From contig JAZTWG010000051.1 of NCBI GenBank assembly GCA_045635745.1, positions 30,874-94,873 on the forward strand: a stretch of 64,000 nucleotides of DNA, given 5' to 3'. The stretch comes from SIG78 sp045635745. Its GTDB lineage: Bacteria > Verrucomicrobiota > Lentisphaeria > Victivallales > Victivallaceae. Made by a program: the position numbers and the translations under genes. This document shows, piece after piece, positions 52,258 through 60,940 of this stretch. Below the pieces are notes generated by a model. It was not told where the DNA came from. It saw only the letters and a program-made list of their open reading frames with translations, and made no database searches. Position 1 is the first letter of the stretch. Every line of letters starts with the position of its first letter.

Positions 52258-53580
52258 TTACTGCCAATTCAGCTCTTCAGCATAGACACTTTTGAATTCA
52301 GCCCAAATACTGCGGGCCGCGGTGATGCTGCGTACATAAGGATCGAGGCAGAGTGCCTGAATCGCCAGATTGTCGTTGCGGGTTTCTGCTGCTTCGGCGA
52401 TCATCTCATGCAACGTTACCTGCCGGCGGCAGAGTTCAGCCGGTGCCATCGGCAGTTTCCCGACATGTATGGAACGCACTTCTCCGCCGATCGCCACTGC
52501 CGGAACATCCACAATGGCATTGGTCGGCAGATTGTCGATTGCCCCATTATTGACGATATTTATTGCATCAAAATAGGTGGGGGTATTGGTTTCAAGTGCA
52601 TGGATTACTTTGCAGGGATTTTCTGCATAATAGGGGTGATCGGGATTGACCGGGAACGGCGGCTTCACAAATTCTTTACCCAGCAGCCGCTGGGTTTCCA
52701 GCGTGTGACTTTTGCGTGCTGCCATATTTTCGTAGGTATCGGCCAGTGATTCAAAGCCATGTTCCGCCCATTCTCCGGGTTCGTAGAAAAACGGCAGATA
52801 TTCAATGATATGATCATCGTAACCTACCGGATAAGCTCCGAATGTTTTGAGGATCTCCAATGTAAAAGCCTGTTTGGGGGTGTTGGGGAAATTTTTGTGC
52901 CAATATTCTGATTGATTGACTTTTTCCAAAAACTCCTGCATGCAGCTCTTATTGGTATTCTTTTTGCGGATATCCATCAGCCAGTTGAAGTGATTGACCC
53001 CGCCGGTGATCACTTCCAGATCACCCGGCTGCATACCGAGCTGTTCGGCGATCAAGCCGAAAGATCCATGCACCTGATGGCAGAACCCCAGCGTTTTGAC
53101 CGGACTGTAATTTTTGAACCAGGTACAGATTATGCTCATAGGATTGGTAAAATTCAAAAGCCATGCATCGGGGCAGAATTTTTCCATGTCTTGGGAAATG
53201 CCGCGGAACATGGCAATATTCCGCATGCCGTGGATAAGTCCGCCGGGGCCGCCGTTTTCGCCTTTCACCTGACAGGCTCCATATTTGGCCGGAATACGCA
53301 AATCCTTGACCCAGTTGGCATAGCGGTTCTTTTCGCAACTGGTGACCACATAATTTGCTCCGGTCAATGCGGGTTCATATTCGGTTACAGCCGTGAGTTT
53401 CGGGGCGGTTTTGGCGTTATTGAAGAGTTCGCGCACCGATGCTTCCGCCGCGGCAAGCCGGTCTGCGGCGGGATCCATTATCACAAATTCGCCATCAGCA
53501 AAGATATCCTGATTTATCAGCTCTTTGGCAACAGACAATACAAAGCCGGAACCGGCTCCCAACATTGCTATTTTCAGCAT
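52258..53580 (-). CDS. GH4 family NAD-dependent glycosidase (MelA-like)
   Basis: 440 residues. An N-terminal Rossmann fold ('IAMLGAGSGF') binds NAD+. 'NFTNPMSIICTWF' and 'LGFCHQVHGSFG' supply the metal ligands (Cys-His), and 'GVNHFNWLMDIRKK' continues the active site, as in alpha-galactosidases and alpha-galacturonidases of GH4. These cytosolic enzymes cleave alpha-glycosides by oxidation and elimination. The SD AAGGAG supports the start. It would finish degradation of sugars released by the large secreted enzyme encoded upstream. Exact sugar specificity is open. Confidence 0.9.
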   Translation of the reverse strand: MLKIAMLGAGSGFVLSVAKELINQDIFADGEFVIMDPAADRLAAAEASVRELFNNAKTAPKLTAVTEYEPALTGANYVVTSCEKNRYANWVKDLRIPAKYGACQVKGENGGPGGLIHGMRNIAMFRGISQDMEKFCPDAWLLNFTNPMSIICTWFKNYSPVKTLGFCHQVHGSFGLIAEQLGMQPGDLEVITGGVNHFNWLMDIRKKNTNKSCMQEFLEKVNQSEYWHKNFPNTPKQAFTLEILKTFGAYPVGYDDHIIEYLPFFYEPGEWAEHGFESLADTYENMAARKSHTLETQRLLGKEFVKPPFPVNPDHPYYAENPCKVIHALETNTPTYFDAINIVNNGAIDNLPTNAIVDVPAVAIGGEVRSIHVGKLPMAPAELCRRQVTLHEMIAEAAETRNDNLAIQALCLDPYVRSITAARSIWAEFKSVYAEELNWQ

Positions 53581-53704
53581 TATTTACTCCTTGGTATAAA
53601 TTAAGGACATTGCAAAAAACGCAGTTTTGCAACGACCTGAGTATTTTTTATTTCAATATATCCACAATTAAATCATCAATAGACCACATAACATATTCCG
53701 CGCA

Positions 53705-53961
53705 ACCACGGGAAAAATTGCTTTTTCGCCGTGGTCCTTTTGTTCCTGCATCTGTTGTGTCCAGCGCAAGTTACCCGGCGATCTTTAATCAGAGCGGGTA
53801 CTGCTGTACCCTTACTCGATTTTACGGCAAGTTGTAAAATCGCCTTCAAACTCCGGATGGCTTTGCTCAACTCCAGTCGGGCTTTGCGGAATATTTCCGT
53901 TCAGTTTGCCGGAATGTATCCGGCAAACTGCCACTCTGTGCGTTCGCGGCCCTGACCGGGC
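53705..53961. repeat. Hairpin array (locus C) between the GH4 gene and the 1287-aa glycosidase gene
   Basis: At least six perfect or near-perfect hairpins: 53705-53735 (ACCACGG/CCGTGGT with inner GAAAAA/TTTTTC), 53796-53811 (GGGTAC-TGCT-GTACCC), 53817-53842 (9-bp arms), 53887-53899 (CGGAA-TAT-TTCCG), 53902-53930 (12-bp arms CAGTTTGCCGGA/TCCGGCAAACTG) and 53949-53961 (GCCC-TGACC-GGGC). Short linkers such as CTTACTC, AAACTCC and CAACTCC join them. No gene was seen in 53581-53987. Confidence 0.75.
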
Positions 53962-53987
53962 TTCGCAGCTGGCGCCGCAGAGACATT

Positions 53988-56900
53988 TTATTTATCCGGA
54001 GTTACTTCCAGTACGAGGAAATCGAAATCGCGGAATTTTATTTCTTTACTCAAATCAACAGTTGCATTTTTGAAAAGATCTTTGGCCTGACTTTTCAGCT
54101 TGAATTTCTGGTCGTTGATCTTGAAACTCTGGGGCTTGTTGGTTACATTGCCCAGAATCAGCACTGCTGTTTTGCGGTCTTTCCAGGTGTACATGGCAGT
54201 TTTTACCGAAGCATTGTCGGTTACGACCGGAACACCGGTATAGTAACTCTTGAAATCAGCTTTCTTCATTTCAAGCTCATCCCAGAGCTGATGCCATTTT
54301 CCGGTAAAGGTATCCGACATGGTTATATCGTGCAGCAATACCATGGTCATCAAATCGCGGGCAAACTCGATCTTTTCTTCAGCGCTCTTCTTGAGGTTGT
54401 GAATCGGTTCGCGGTAATAGCGGTACTGGGTCAGGAACTGTACCGATGCCCCATGAACATAAGAGCTGTACATAACCTGCCACTGCTCCAGCGGAACTTC
54501 TTCGCCGTAGACCCGCCGGTTCACGCGGATCTTGTGCATGAACTCCTCGCCGGGGTAGATCAAATCGGCAAAACTGGCAAATGCCGGATGATAGCGATCC
54601 CACTCGTGGATCCAGAGCATCTTATCTTTGCCATTGCTCTGCAACACCTTGCGCAATCTTTCATAAAGGTCGCGCAAACCGAATATCGTCCAGACATTGA
54701 CCTTTCTGCCGGGCGTAAGATAGTCCGTAATATCAGTATCTCTGAACGGATTATCGGTGCGGTAAACGCCGCCGAAGTCCAGATAAAGACCGTAAAGATC
54801 ATACTTTTTGAGATACTGATCGGTGTAATAGGTCATATAATCGCCGAAACCGGGCTGGTTGGAGCACATGGGGATCCCGCCGTAGAACAGAGTTCCGTCG
54901 TTATCAGTACCCTGTTCGCAGGGCGGCTGCAGTCTGCCGTGAACGCTCCGGCGCCACTCATGACCGTAATACTCATAAATGGGGTTGTTGTCCGGCATAA
55001 GAGCACCGCAGCAGTAGGGTATGGAAAAACTGCCGCGTTTTTTGAAATAAGCCACCCGCTTGGCGGCGGCTTCCGGATTCCAGAGGTGCGTAAGGCATAT
55101 CCAGCGGTACCAACGGAACATATTGCGTTCGTGGCCCCAGCCGATCGTGCGGTAGTAAGTGCCGCCGCTGCCGGGTTTTGCCGGTACGCCGCTGTAAGTC
55201 TGACGCCAGTCGGAGCGGGGCGGCTTGCCGGGCGTGCTCATCATGGCAAGAATGTACGGTATCGGGCGTTTGATCTGCACATCTTCAGCGATCATTTCGG
55301 CAGTCATGACCGTACGCTCCGGAGTTTTATCCATAATAAGCGCATAAGCCGGATCTTTGCCGTACCAGTTGGCGTCGTTATCGCTGAAAAGCGTAAAACC
55401 ATACTTCAAACCGGTCACCCACGCCACGGGGAAAGTGCGGTATTGTGCTTTTTTATGAGTGCTGTATTCGGTAATGAATGCCGGTGAAACGTTGGGGTTG
55501 ATACCGTAAGCGGCCATTTCAGGCACAACAGTACCGCTCCACGCAAAGCGGTTGACCGTTACCGTTTTTTCCGGCACCAGCTTAAGAGTGTATTTGAGCA
55601 AACCATCATAACTGGCAACGCGTTTGTACGCTACTTTGAGCGGGGCATCGCTGCAAACCAGTTCGCCGGTGGTCACTATGGAGTCGGGAGCATTTTCCAC
55701 AACTTTATAATTTTTGTGAGTCAAAGACTGCTTTTTGCCATTGACGATCAGTTCCAGTTCGCTGCCGACAAGAATATCCTGCGAATCCTTGACCGCTTTG
55801 ACCGGGAACGGCGAATTGCTGTTGAAAGTGTAACCGAAGAAACTGCCGGAAAGCTGATCGCCCTTCAGCGCGATCTTACCCCACGGAGAAGGCACGATGC
55901 GCTCTCTGCCCATGGCCTTTTTGATGAATGTATCGTCCGGACGGGTGAACTGCATATTTTTGCTGAAAGTCTGTTTGCCGTCACTGAGTTGGAGTTTCAG
56001 GAGATACTTGCCGGGAACAAGTTCCGGCAGCGGTATCGAGGCAGTGGATCTCAAGCCGCTGAGTTTGCATTTGTTGCGCGAGTAGACTTTTTTGCCGGCT
56101 TCGTCGCACAATTCACCGCTGAAAACGAGCGATTTTTCAGCAGCTTTGCCCAGACCGGTGGCATCGATATCAAACTCGATCTTTTTCTGCGACGGCAAGG
56201 TGCGCAATGCAAAGTTGAACGGTTCTTTGATCAGCAGTTTGCCGGAATTGCGCTGCAAAACTTTGTTGTCAGCAGTGATGACTTTGAAGTCAAAAAATCC
56301 GCCGCCGATCCATTTGAGCGGCTTGTTGACAGACAATTTGCCGGCATCATTGAATTTTTCTTCCAGCATTATCTTACCGCTGCCGTCGCGCAAAGTCAAT
56401 TCCGCCTTGCAGGGCACCGTGGCAGTGTGCTTGAATTTGAGTGTACCGTAATTGACATCTTCAATTTCCGAAAGCATACTCGCTGTATGATCGTCGGCAA
56501 GCGTGAGATTGCCGCACTGCTGGGAGAATGCCGCCGGCTTTTTATCGTTCATACCGCTCCACGCGATCCAGCGGTCAAGCAGCGAAAAGTGTTCGTATTC
56601 CGGCAGATAAAGCCCGAAGTTGACCGCCATCTCTTTGAGGTTTTCCAAGCCTGCGGACTTCAGGGGGATCGCAACTTCTACCTGATATTTATCTTTGGCG
56701 ATCGATGTTTGATGTTCAAAAGGCACATTGCCGGCTTTGGCATTGGGCAGCATTACCGCATAAGCATTGTTGGGGGCAATGGTGAACTGGTGGAAATCAT
56801 TGCGCGAAGAGTTGCGTTTGCGCAAATATATTTCCACGAGCGAACCTTTGTAAACCGCAGGCCCCCATTTGCCGGCAGGCGCCGCCAGCAGCGGCTGACG

Positions 56901-57851
56901 GGTTCCGGGCACATCGAAAAGGCAATAGAGTTTTTCGTTGTCGTGCTTGAGTTTGACGGTGGCTTTTACATCGCTGTCGATCATGCATTTGGCATTTTGC
57001 TTCTGCAGCGGAACAACGGCAGCATCGTCCCATTCACCGGCGGAAACTTTGCCGTCGATCACCGGTTGCACTTTGAGCTTGGGCGCAACGATCTCGTTCA
57101 AAGCAAGCAGAGCTGAAGTATCTACTTTGCTGGCAGCATATTCCGCTTTGATCTCGGCGGCACTTTTGGTGGTGTCGGTAATGTAAAGATTGCTGATGCG
57201 GCTGTGATATTTGGTCTTTTTGGGGTTCTGATAATTTTTCGGCATAAAGCGTATCAGCAAATCCTGCGACGCAGTGCGGTCAGAGCCCAGACCGTACGAA
57301 GCATTGGCGATCTCTTCGCCGTTGACATAAAGCCGGATAAACTGCGGATCCCAGGTGCAGACGATGCGGGTTTTCTGCTTAAGCATCATTGCTTTGGGGA
57401 CTTTTTTCAAACTGCCGCGCGCCTGAACGGTGGCGCGGTTGTTATCCCAGCTGTAAAAGCAGAGCGTGCCGCCGTTGGCTTGCGGATACATAAAAAGCCA
57501 CAACTGCGTAAAACCGCTGTCGCCGGAAACCGAAAACAGTGTTATATAACGGCTTTGCGAGGGATTCCACTTATGGGCATCAAAATTCAACGGCTCAATA
57601 TCAAACGAGAGTGTACCGTTGTTGAGATTGATAACGCCTTTGGCTTCGTACATCAAGCTCTGATTTTTAAGTTCCAGACCGCCTTTTGTAAAGAGCGGCT
57701 TGCCGTCGGAGAGGTCGGCGTAAACTTTTTTGCCTGCGCTGTTGACATAATCAAGTTTGGCGGATTTGAAATCCGGAGCCAGCACTGTATCGGCAGACAG
57801 CGGCGCAGCAGCAAAAGCCAGTGCGGCAGTTGCCAGCAGGAGTTTTTTCAT
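53988..57851 (-). CDS. Very large secreted multidomain glycosidase (LamG/CBM9-like + GH barrel, DUF6067-like)
   Basis: 1287 residues with signal peptide (1-20, ends PLSA). About 20-245 is a ConA/LamG-like lectin domain ('LNNGTLSFDIEPLNF', 'RIVCTWDPQFIRLYVNGEEIANASYG'). About 255-455 is a CBM9/DOMON-like domain beginning 'VQPVIDGKVSAGEWDDA'. A beta-rich middle part follows. About 650-1287 is a glycosidase-like region with 'KKYDLYGLYLDFGG' (Asp at a strand end) and 'MLWIHEWDRYHPAFASFADLIYPGEE', recalling DUF6067-type hydrolases. SD GAGGTG. Inferred to attack an external polysaccharide; its gene follows those for a small binding protein and a prepilin-like protein. Confidence 0.75.
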   Translation of the reverse strand: MKKLLLATAALAFAAAPLSADTVLAPDFKSAKLDYVNSAGKKVYADLSDGKPLFTKGGLELKNQSLMYEAKGVINLNNGTLSFDIEPLNFDAHKWNPSQSRYITLFSVSGDSGFTQLWLFMYPQANGGTLCFYSWDNNRATVQARGSLKKVPKAMMLKQKTRIVCTWDPQFIRLYVNGEEIANASYGLGSDRTASQDLLIRFMPKNYQNPKKTKYHSRISNLYITDTTKSAAEIKAEYAASKVDTSALLALNEIVAPKLKVQPVIDGKVSAGEWDDAAVVPLQKQNAKCMIDSDVKATVKLKHDNEKLYCLFDVPGTRQPLLAAPAGKWGPAVYKGSLVEIYLRKRNSSRNDFHQFTIAPNNAYAVMLPNAKAGNVPFEHQTSIAKDKYQVEVAIPLKSAGLENLKEMAVNFGLYLPEYEHFSLLDRWIAWSGMNDKKPAAFSQQCGNLTLADDHTASMLSEIEDVNYGTLKFKHTATVPCKAELTLRDGSGKIMLEEKFNDAGKLSVNKPLKWIGGGFFDFKVITADNKVLQRNSGKLLIKEPFNFALRTLPSQKKIEFDIDATGLGKAAEKSLVFSGELCDEAGKKVYSRNKCKLSGLRSTASIPLPELVPGKYLLKLQLSDGKQTFSKNMQFTRPDDTFIKKAMGRERIVPSPWGKIALKGDQLSGSFFGYTFNSNSPFPVKAVKDSQDILVGSELELIVNGKKQSLTHKNYKVVENAPDSIVTTGELVCSDAPLKVAYKRVASYDGLLKYTLKLVPEKTVTVNRFAWSGTVVPEMAAYGINPNVSPAFITEYSTHKKAQYRTFPVAWVTGLKYGFTLFSDNDANWYGKDPAYALIMDKTPERTVMTAEMIAEDVQIKRPIPYILAMMSTPGKPPRSDWRQTYSGVPAKPGSGGTYYRTIGWGHERNMFRWYRWICLTHLWNPEAAAKRVAYFKKRGSFSIPYCCGALMPDNNPIYEYYGHEWRRSVHGRLQPPCEQGTDNDGTLFYGGIPMCSNQPGFGDYMTYYTDQYLKKYDLYGLYLDFGGVYRTDNPFRDTDITDYLTPGRKVNVWTIFGLRDLYERLRKVLQSNGKDKMLWIHEWDRYHPAFASFADLIYPGEEFMHKIRVNRRVYGEEVPLEQWQVMYSSYVHGASVQFLTQYRYYREPIHNLKKSAEEKIEFARDLMTMVLLHDITMSDTFTGKWHQLWDELEMKKADFKSYYTGVPVVTDNASVKTAMYTWKDRKTAVLILGNVTNKPQSFKINDQKFKLKSQAKDLFKNATVDLSKEIKFRDFDFLVLEVTPDK

Positions 57852-57872
57852 ATTTTCACCTCAAAAAAGCTG

Positions 57873-58676
57873 TTATTTCGCAGCCGGGAGTTTTTCAATT
57901 TTCATATCGCGTACCTGCATAGTCACATTGGGTGCGCCCTTACCGGGGATCAGCAGCACGATCACTTTGAAACTGGCGGTTCCGGCAGGGAATTTCACCT
58001 TGGCGTTTTTGCCGATAGTGCCGGAAAACTCCTGCGGTTCTTTAGTCGCTTTGCGGATTGTCGAAGTATAGGGATAGGTTGCACCGTCCATGTGCAGACG
58101 CACTTTGGTACCGGCGGCATAAGCCCGGTTGTAAGGTTTGGGCAGCGTGATAATGATCTTGCCATCCTTGCGCTCAAAATCTTTGAAAGCAAGCAGCTGG
58201 AAGTTGGGCAGATCGCTCATATCTTCTTTGGCATTGAAAGCAAGCCAGCCGGCTTTCCATGCCGGATTATCTTTGAGCACGATCTTGTTGGTGCCTTTTA
58301 CAACGTCTTCAGCCAATTCAGTAAAGGTGTTTTTTACAGCACCGGCGGAGTTGCGGTAAAACATATCGTAATTATTTTTGCTTACGGGTATTATGCCGAT
58401 AAGGATCTGGCTGAACTTGTTATCGGCAGAGATTTTCGCTGAAATTTTGTAAGTGGCTTCGGGATCGACCTCAAAAGTCTGGCGGCTGTTGGCGCGGTTG
58501 GCTTTGGCATTCAAAGTCAGAACCCCGGCATTGCCTTCTTCGGCAACGGTACCGGCAGTTACCCAGTTGGTCTTACCGCGGGAGAAATCGCCGTTTTTCA
58601 GAAGATTGCTTTCATCGGCAGCTGCGGCAAAAGCCATGGCGCAGAGCGAGAAAATGATGGCGGGTGCTTTTTTCAT
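57873..58676 (-). CDS. Exported carbohydrate-binding-like protein
   Basis: 267 residues. Signal peptide (1-20). The mature start 'SNLLKNGDFSRGKTNWVTAGTVAEEGNAGVLTLNAKANRANSRQTFEVDPEATYKISAKISADN' matches the galactose-binding-like jelly roll of CBM4/CBM22-type modules ('N-G-D-F', 'W'). The C-terminal half repeats beta-strand patterns ('VKFPAGTASFKVIVLLIPGKGAPNVTMQVRDMKIEKL'). No catalytic domain. SD AGGAG. It lies 21 bp upstream of the 1287-aa glycosidase gene and may deliver or present the substrate. Confidence 0.72.
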   Translation of the reverse strand: MKKAPAIIFSLCAMAFAAAADESNLLKNGDFSRGKTNWVTAGTVAEEGNAGVLTLNAKANRANSRQTFEVDPEATYKISAKISADNKFSQILIGIIPVSKNNYDMFYRNSAGAVKNTFTELAEDVVKGTNKIVLKDNPAWKAGWLAFNAKEDMSDLPNFQLLAFKDFERKDGKIIITLPKPYNRAYAAGTKVRLHMDGATYPYTSTIRKATKEPQEFSGTIGKNAKVKFPAGTASFKVIVLLIPGKGAPNVTMQVRDMKIEKLPAAK

Positions 58677-58717
58677 GATTCGTAACTCCTGTTTATTAAA
58701 TATTTGAATATTGATAA

Positions 58718-59395
58718 TTAAAGCTGATAAAATTTCCAGAAACGGTTGTAATTGGTCCCGTCTTTAGCGATATTCACCCATTCTTGCAGGGTATGCCCTT
58801 CCACATGACCATCCAGATAATGCTCGTTCACATAACCATTGTGGCGGAAACGCAATGGATAGTTCTGGTACGAGGATACCGTTGCCTTGCCGCTTTCGGT
58901 ACCCATGGTAATAATGTGTTTATCCGGATGAGCAAGCCCGTAAACATTGAGCTGACCGATTGGATATCCGGGTTTATCCGGATTCGATTTGGTACGCGAC
59001 TCGTGGATCGGAAACACCCAGTAATTGGTAGTGTAAGAGTACGCATTTACAAGCGATTCCGACGGACACTGGAAGTAGAGATACCTTTTTTCGCCGGTAG
59101 TGTTTTCGTTGGAAGAATAATTTTTCAATGTTGTTGCCGGCCAGGCAACGGAACTGTCACCGGGGCAATAACCTTTGCTGTCATCCCAATACAAAAACCA
59201 CATCAGAGAAACCTGCTTGAGATTGCTCTTGCAGCTGGCATCTCTGGCGCGCTCTCTGGCGGCGGAGAGTGCCGGCAGCAGCATGGCGGCAAGGATCGCA
59301 ATGATGGCGATCACCACCAAAAGTTCGATCAAAGTGAAGCGGGCGAAGTTTCTGTCAAACTTCCGGACGAAACATTGCTTGAATTGATTTTTCAT
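58718..59395 (-). CDS. Prepilin-type N-terminal cleavage/methylation protein
   Basis: 225 residues, SD AAAGGA. A 19-residue basic leader ends in Arg, followed by FTLIELLVV and the long hydrophobic helix, then 'SAARERARDASCKSNLKQVSLMWFLYWDD'. The C-terminal 'LRFRHNGYVNEHYLDGHVEGHT' is the conserved His/Asp-rich end of this pseudopilin-like family. Position -1 of the predicted cleavage site is Arg rather than the Gly used by most prepilin peptidases. It sits between the regulator gene and the binding-protein gene, as the similar gene at 3852-4766 sits beside the first glycosidase. Confidence 0.85.
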   Translation of the reverse strand: MKNQFKQCFVRKFDRNFARFTLIELLVVIAIIAILAAMLLPALSAARERARDASCKSNLKQVSLMWFLYWDDSKGYCPGDSSVAWPATTLKNYSSNENTTGEKRYLYFQCPSESLVNAYSYTTNYWVFPIHESRTKSNPDKPGYPIGQLNVYGLAHPDKHIITMGTESGKATVSSYQNYPLRFRHNGYVNEHYLDGHVEGHTLQEWVNIAKDGTNYNRFWKFYQL

Positions 59396-59425
59396 TTTTC
59401 TGTTCCTTTGTTATTTATAATTTGT

Positions 59426-60793
59426 TTAACTGTTATGTTCAACATTCTGCAAATATTTTATCTTGTTGCTGCAAGCCGAGAGAAATGTATTGAAATCTCC
59501 GGTCCTGCCAGTTAAGTAATAGAAAAATTCCCAGCAAATCATACCGATTGAGCGCGAGCGTTCCATCTCGTTCTGATTGCAGAGCTCCACTTTACTGTTC
59601 GGGACAGCTGTCAGGCTTGATACATAAAGTTGTTCGGCGCGTATTTGCTGGCACTCCCTGCTCAACATATGTTTGACCACCCGCAAACTCTCTTCCGGAA
59701 AATGCGTGCGGCTGTTGATAACCGCAACCACCGGGATCGGTGAAAAATGTTTTTCGCCGGGATAAGCAAGTATACGCACATTTTCCCGTGGCAGATATGC
59801 CTGAAAAAATGGAGCAGCTTCGCAAACTTTTGCCCCCGGAGATTTCAGAAAATTAAATGGTTCGCTGGTTTTGCTTGTTGTAGCAAAATGCCAGATAAGA
59901 TTGCCTTTATCTGCATAACTGCGAAGTTTTTCCAACTCAATTTGATGTGATGCCAGTTCTGCGATCTGATCACGTGTACCCAGCCTGCATCCGATATTAT
60001 AGAGCAATGAACGTCCGGCCCAGAGCTGATATTGGAATTTACCTTTATTGAGTTCAATAGCTTCAGATAAAAAATCCAGCACACAACCACACTTTTCCGA
60101 CGGAGATTTGAATTCATCGTTGGCCAGCAGCACCGGCTGAACAAAACCCACCGGCAGCACCGCGCCGCTTTGACTGGAACCGCAGTTTTCAGGAGTCAGA
60201 GCTACATTGGAGTAATCCGGCAGCGTAAACTCCTTGAGCGAATCCAGCCCCATGCTGAAATTATGCCGTACATCCAGCTCCTGAATACTTGATTCGCCGC
60301 CGATATAAAGATCGATATCATCCAGCTCCCATTTATCTTTTCCGGTAAGAATTTTCAGCTTTATATCCGGATTCTGCTGCATGAAATTTTGAGCAATATC
60401 GTGCCACACATTCAGCTGCCAATCCATATTATCTTCGGTCAGCAGATTTATCACTTTACGCTTGCTCATCCAGCAGCCGAAGCTGCCGTAACCGGAAATG
60501 ATCTCCAATTCCGGAGTGCGTACTCTGGGGGCTTTTTCGGGTGTCTTGCCGGCGGCTGTTTTTACCCGGCTGCGAATAGGGCCGAGGGCAGAAAATATTC
60601 CTTTGCCCCGCTTGGTATGAACCAGATTTTCCGAACGAAGAATGGCTGTTGCCTTGACAATAGTATTTCCGCTCACCCCGAAACGCCGGGCAAGCTCCAG
60701 TACACTGGGCAATTTACCGCCGGAAGGAATTTCGCCGGAAAAAAGCATATCCCGCAGTAAATCGGCAGCCATTTTTTCTTGAGATTTTATCAT
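59426..60793 (-). CDS. GntR-type regulator fused to a solute-binding-protein-like domain
   Basis: 455 residues from ATG 60793; the longer frame adds 15 unlikely residues. Residues about 1-72 are a GntR winged helix ('LLRDMLFSGEIPSGGKLPSVLELARRFGVSGNTIVKATAILRSENLVHTKRGKGIF'). About 95-455 resemble an ABC-type sugar-binding protein (type 1 SBP) without signal peptide: 'NPDIKLKILTGKDKWELDDIDLYIGG', 'GAVLPVGFVQPVLLANDEF', 'FPEESLRVVKHMLS'. It likely senses an imported sugar and controls the downstream carbohydrate genes (58.7-52.2 kb, same strand). LacI-like sensor domains are more usual; an SBP-type sensor is a less common form. Confidence 0.78.
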   Translation of the reverse strand: MIKSQEKMAADLLRDMLFSGEIPSGGKLPSVLELARRFGVSGNTIVKATAILRSENLVHTKRGKGIFSALGPIRSRVKTAAGKTPEKAPRVRTPELEIISGYGSFGCWMSKRKVINLLTEDNMDWQLNVWHDIAQNFMQQNPDIKLKILTGKDKWELDDIDLYIGGESSIQELDVRHNFSMGLDSLKEFTLPDYSNVALTPENCGSSQSGAVLPVGFVQPVLLANDEFKSPSEKCGCVLDFLSEAIELNKGKFQYQLWAGRSLLYNIGCRLGTRDQIAELASHQIELEKLRSYADKGNLIWHFATTSKTSEPFNFLKSPGAKVCEAAPFFQAYLPRENVRILAYPGEKHFSPIPVVAVINSRTHFPEESLRVVKHMLSRECQQIRAEQLYVSSLTAVPNSKVELCNQNEMERSRSIGMICWEFFYYLTGRTGDFNTFLSACSNKIKYLQNVEHNS

Positions 60794-60940
60794 AAAAATT
60801 ATCCGGGTAAAACATACTGCTCCGTTGCTAATATACAAGACTAATTTGATTTTGCAAATTGATTTTTTAAAATAATGGTTTTAAAATAGCAAAGCAAATT
60901 CAAAAGTCATTTAAAACAGAGGCGCAGAGCATACCTTTGA

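Noticed and set aside
53439..53837. Plus-strand frame of 132 codons over hairpin locus C
   Set aside because: Begins inside the GH4 gene and runs through palindromes; no SD, no protein-like pattern.
54291..58442. Three long plus-strand frames (398, 466 and 412 codons)
   Set aside because: All are opposite the 1287-aa glycosidase and the following gene, which have signal peptides, SDs and recognisable domains; the frames are by-products of codon bias.
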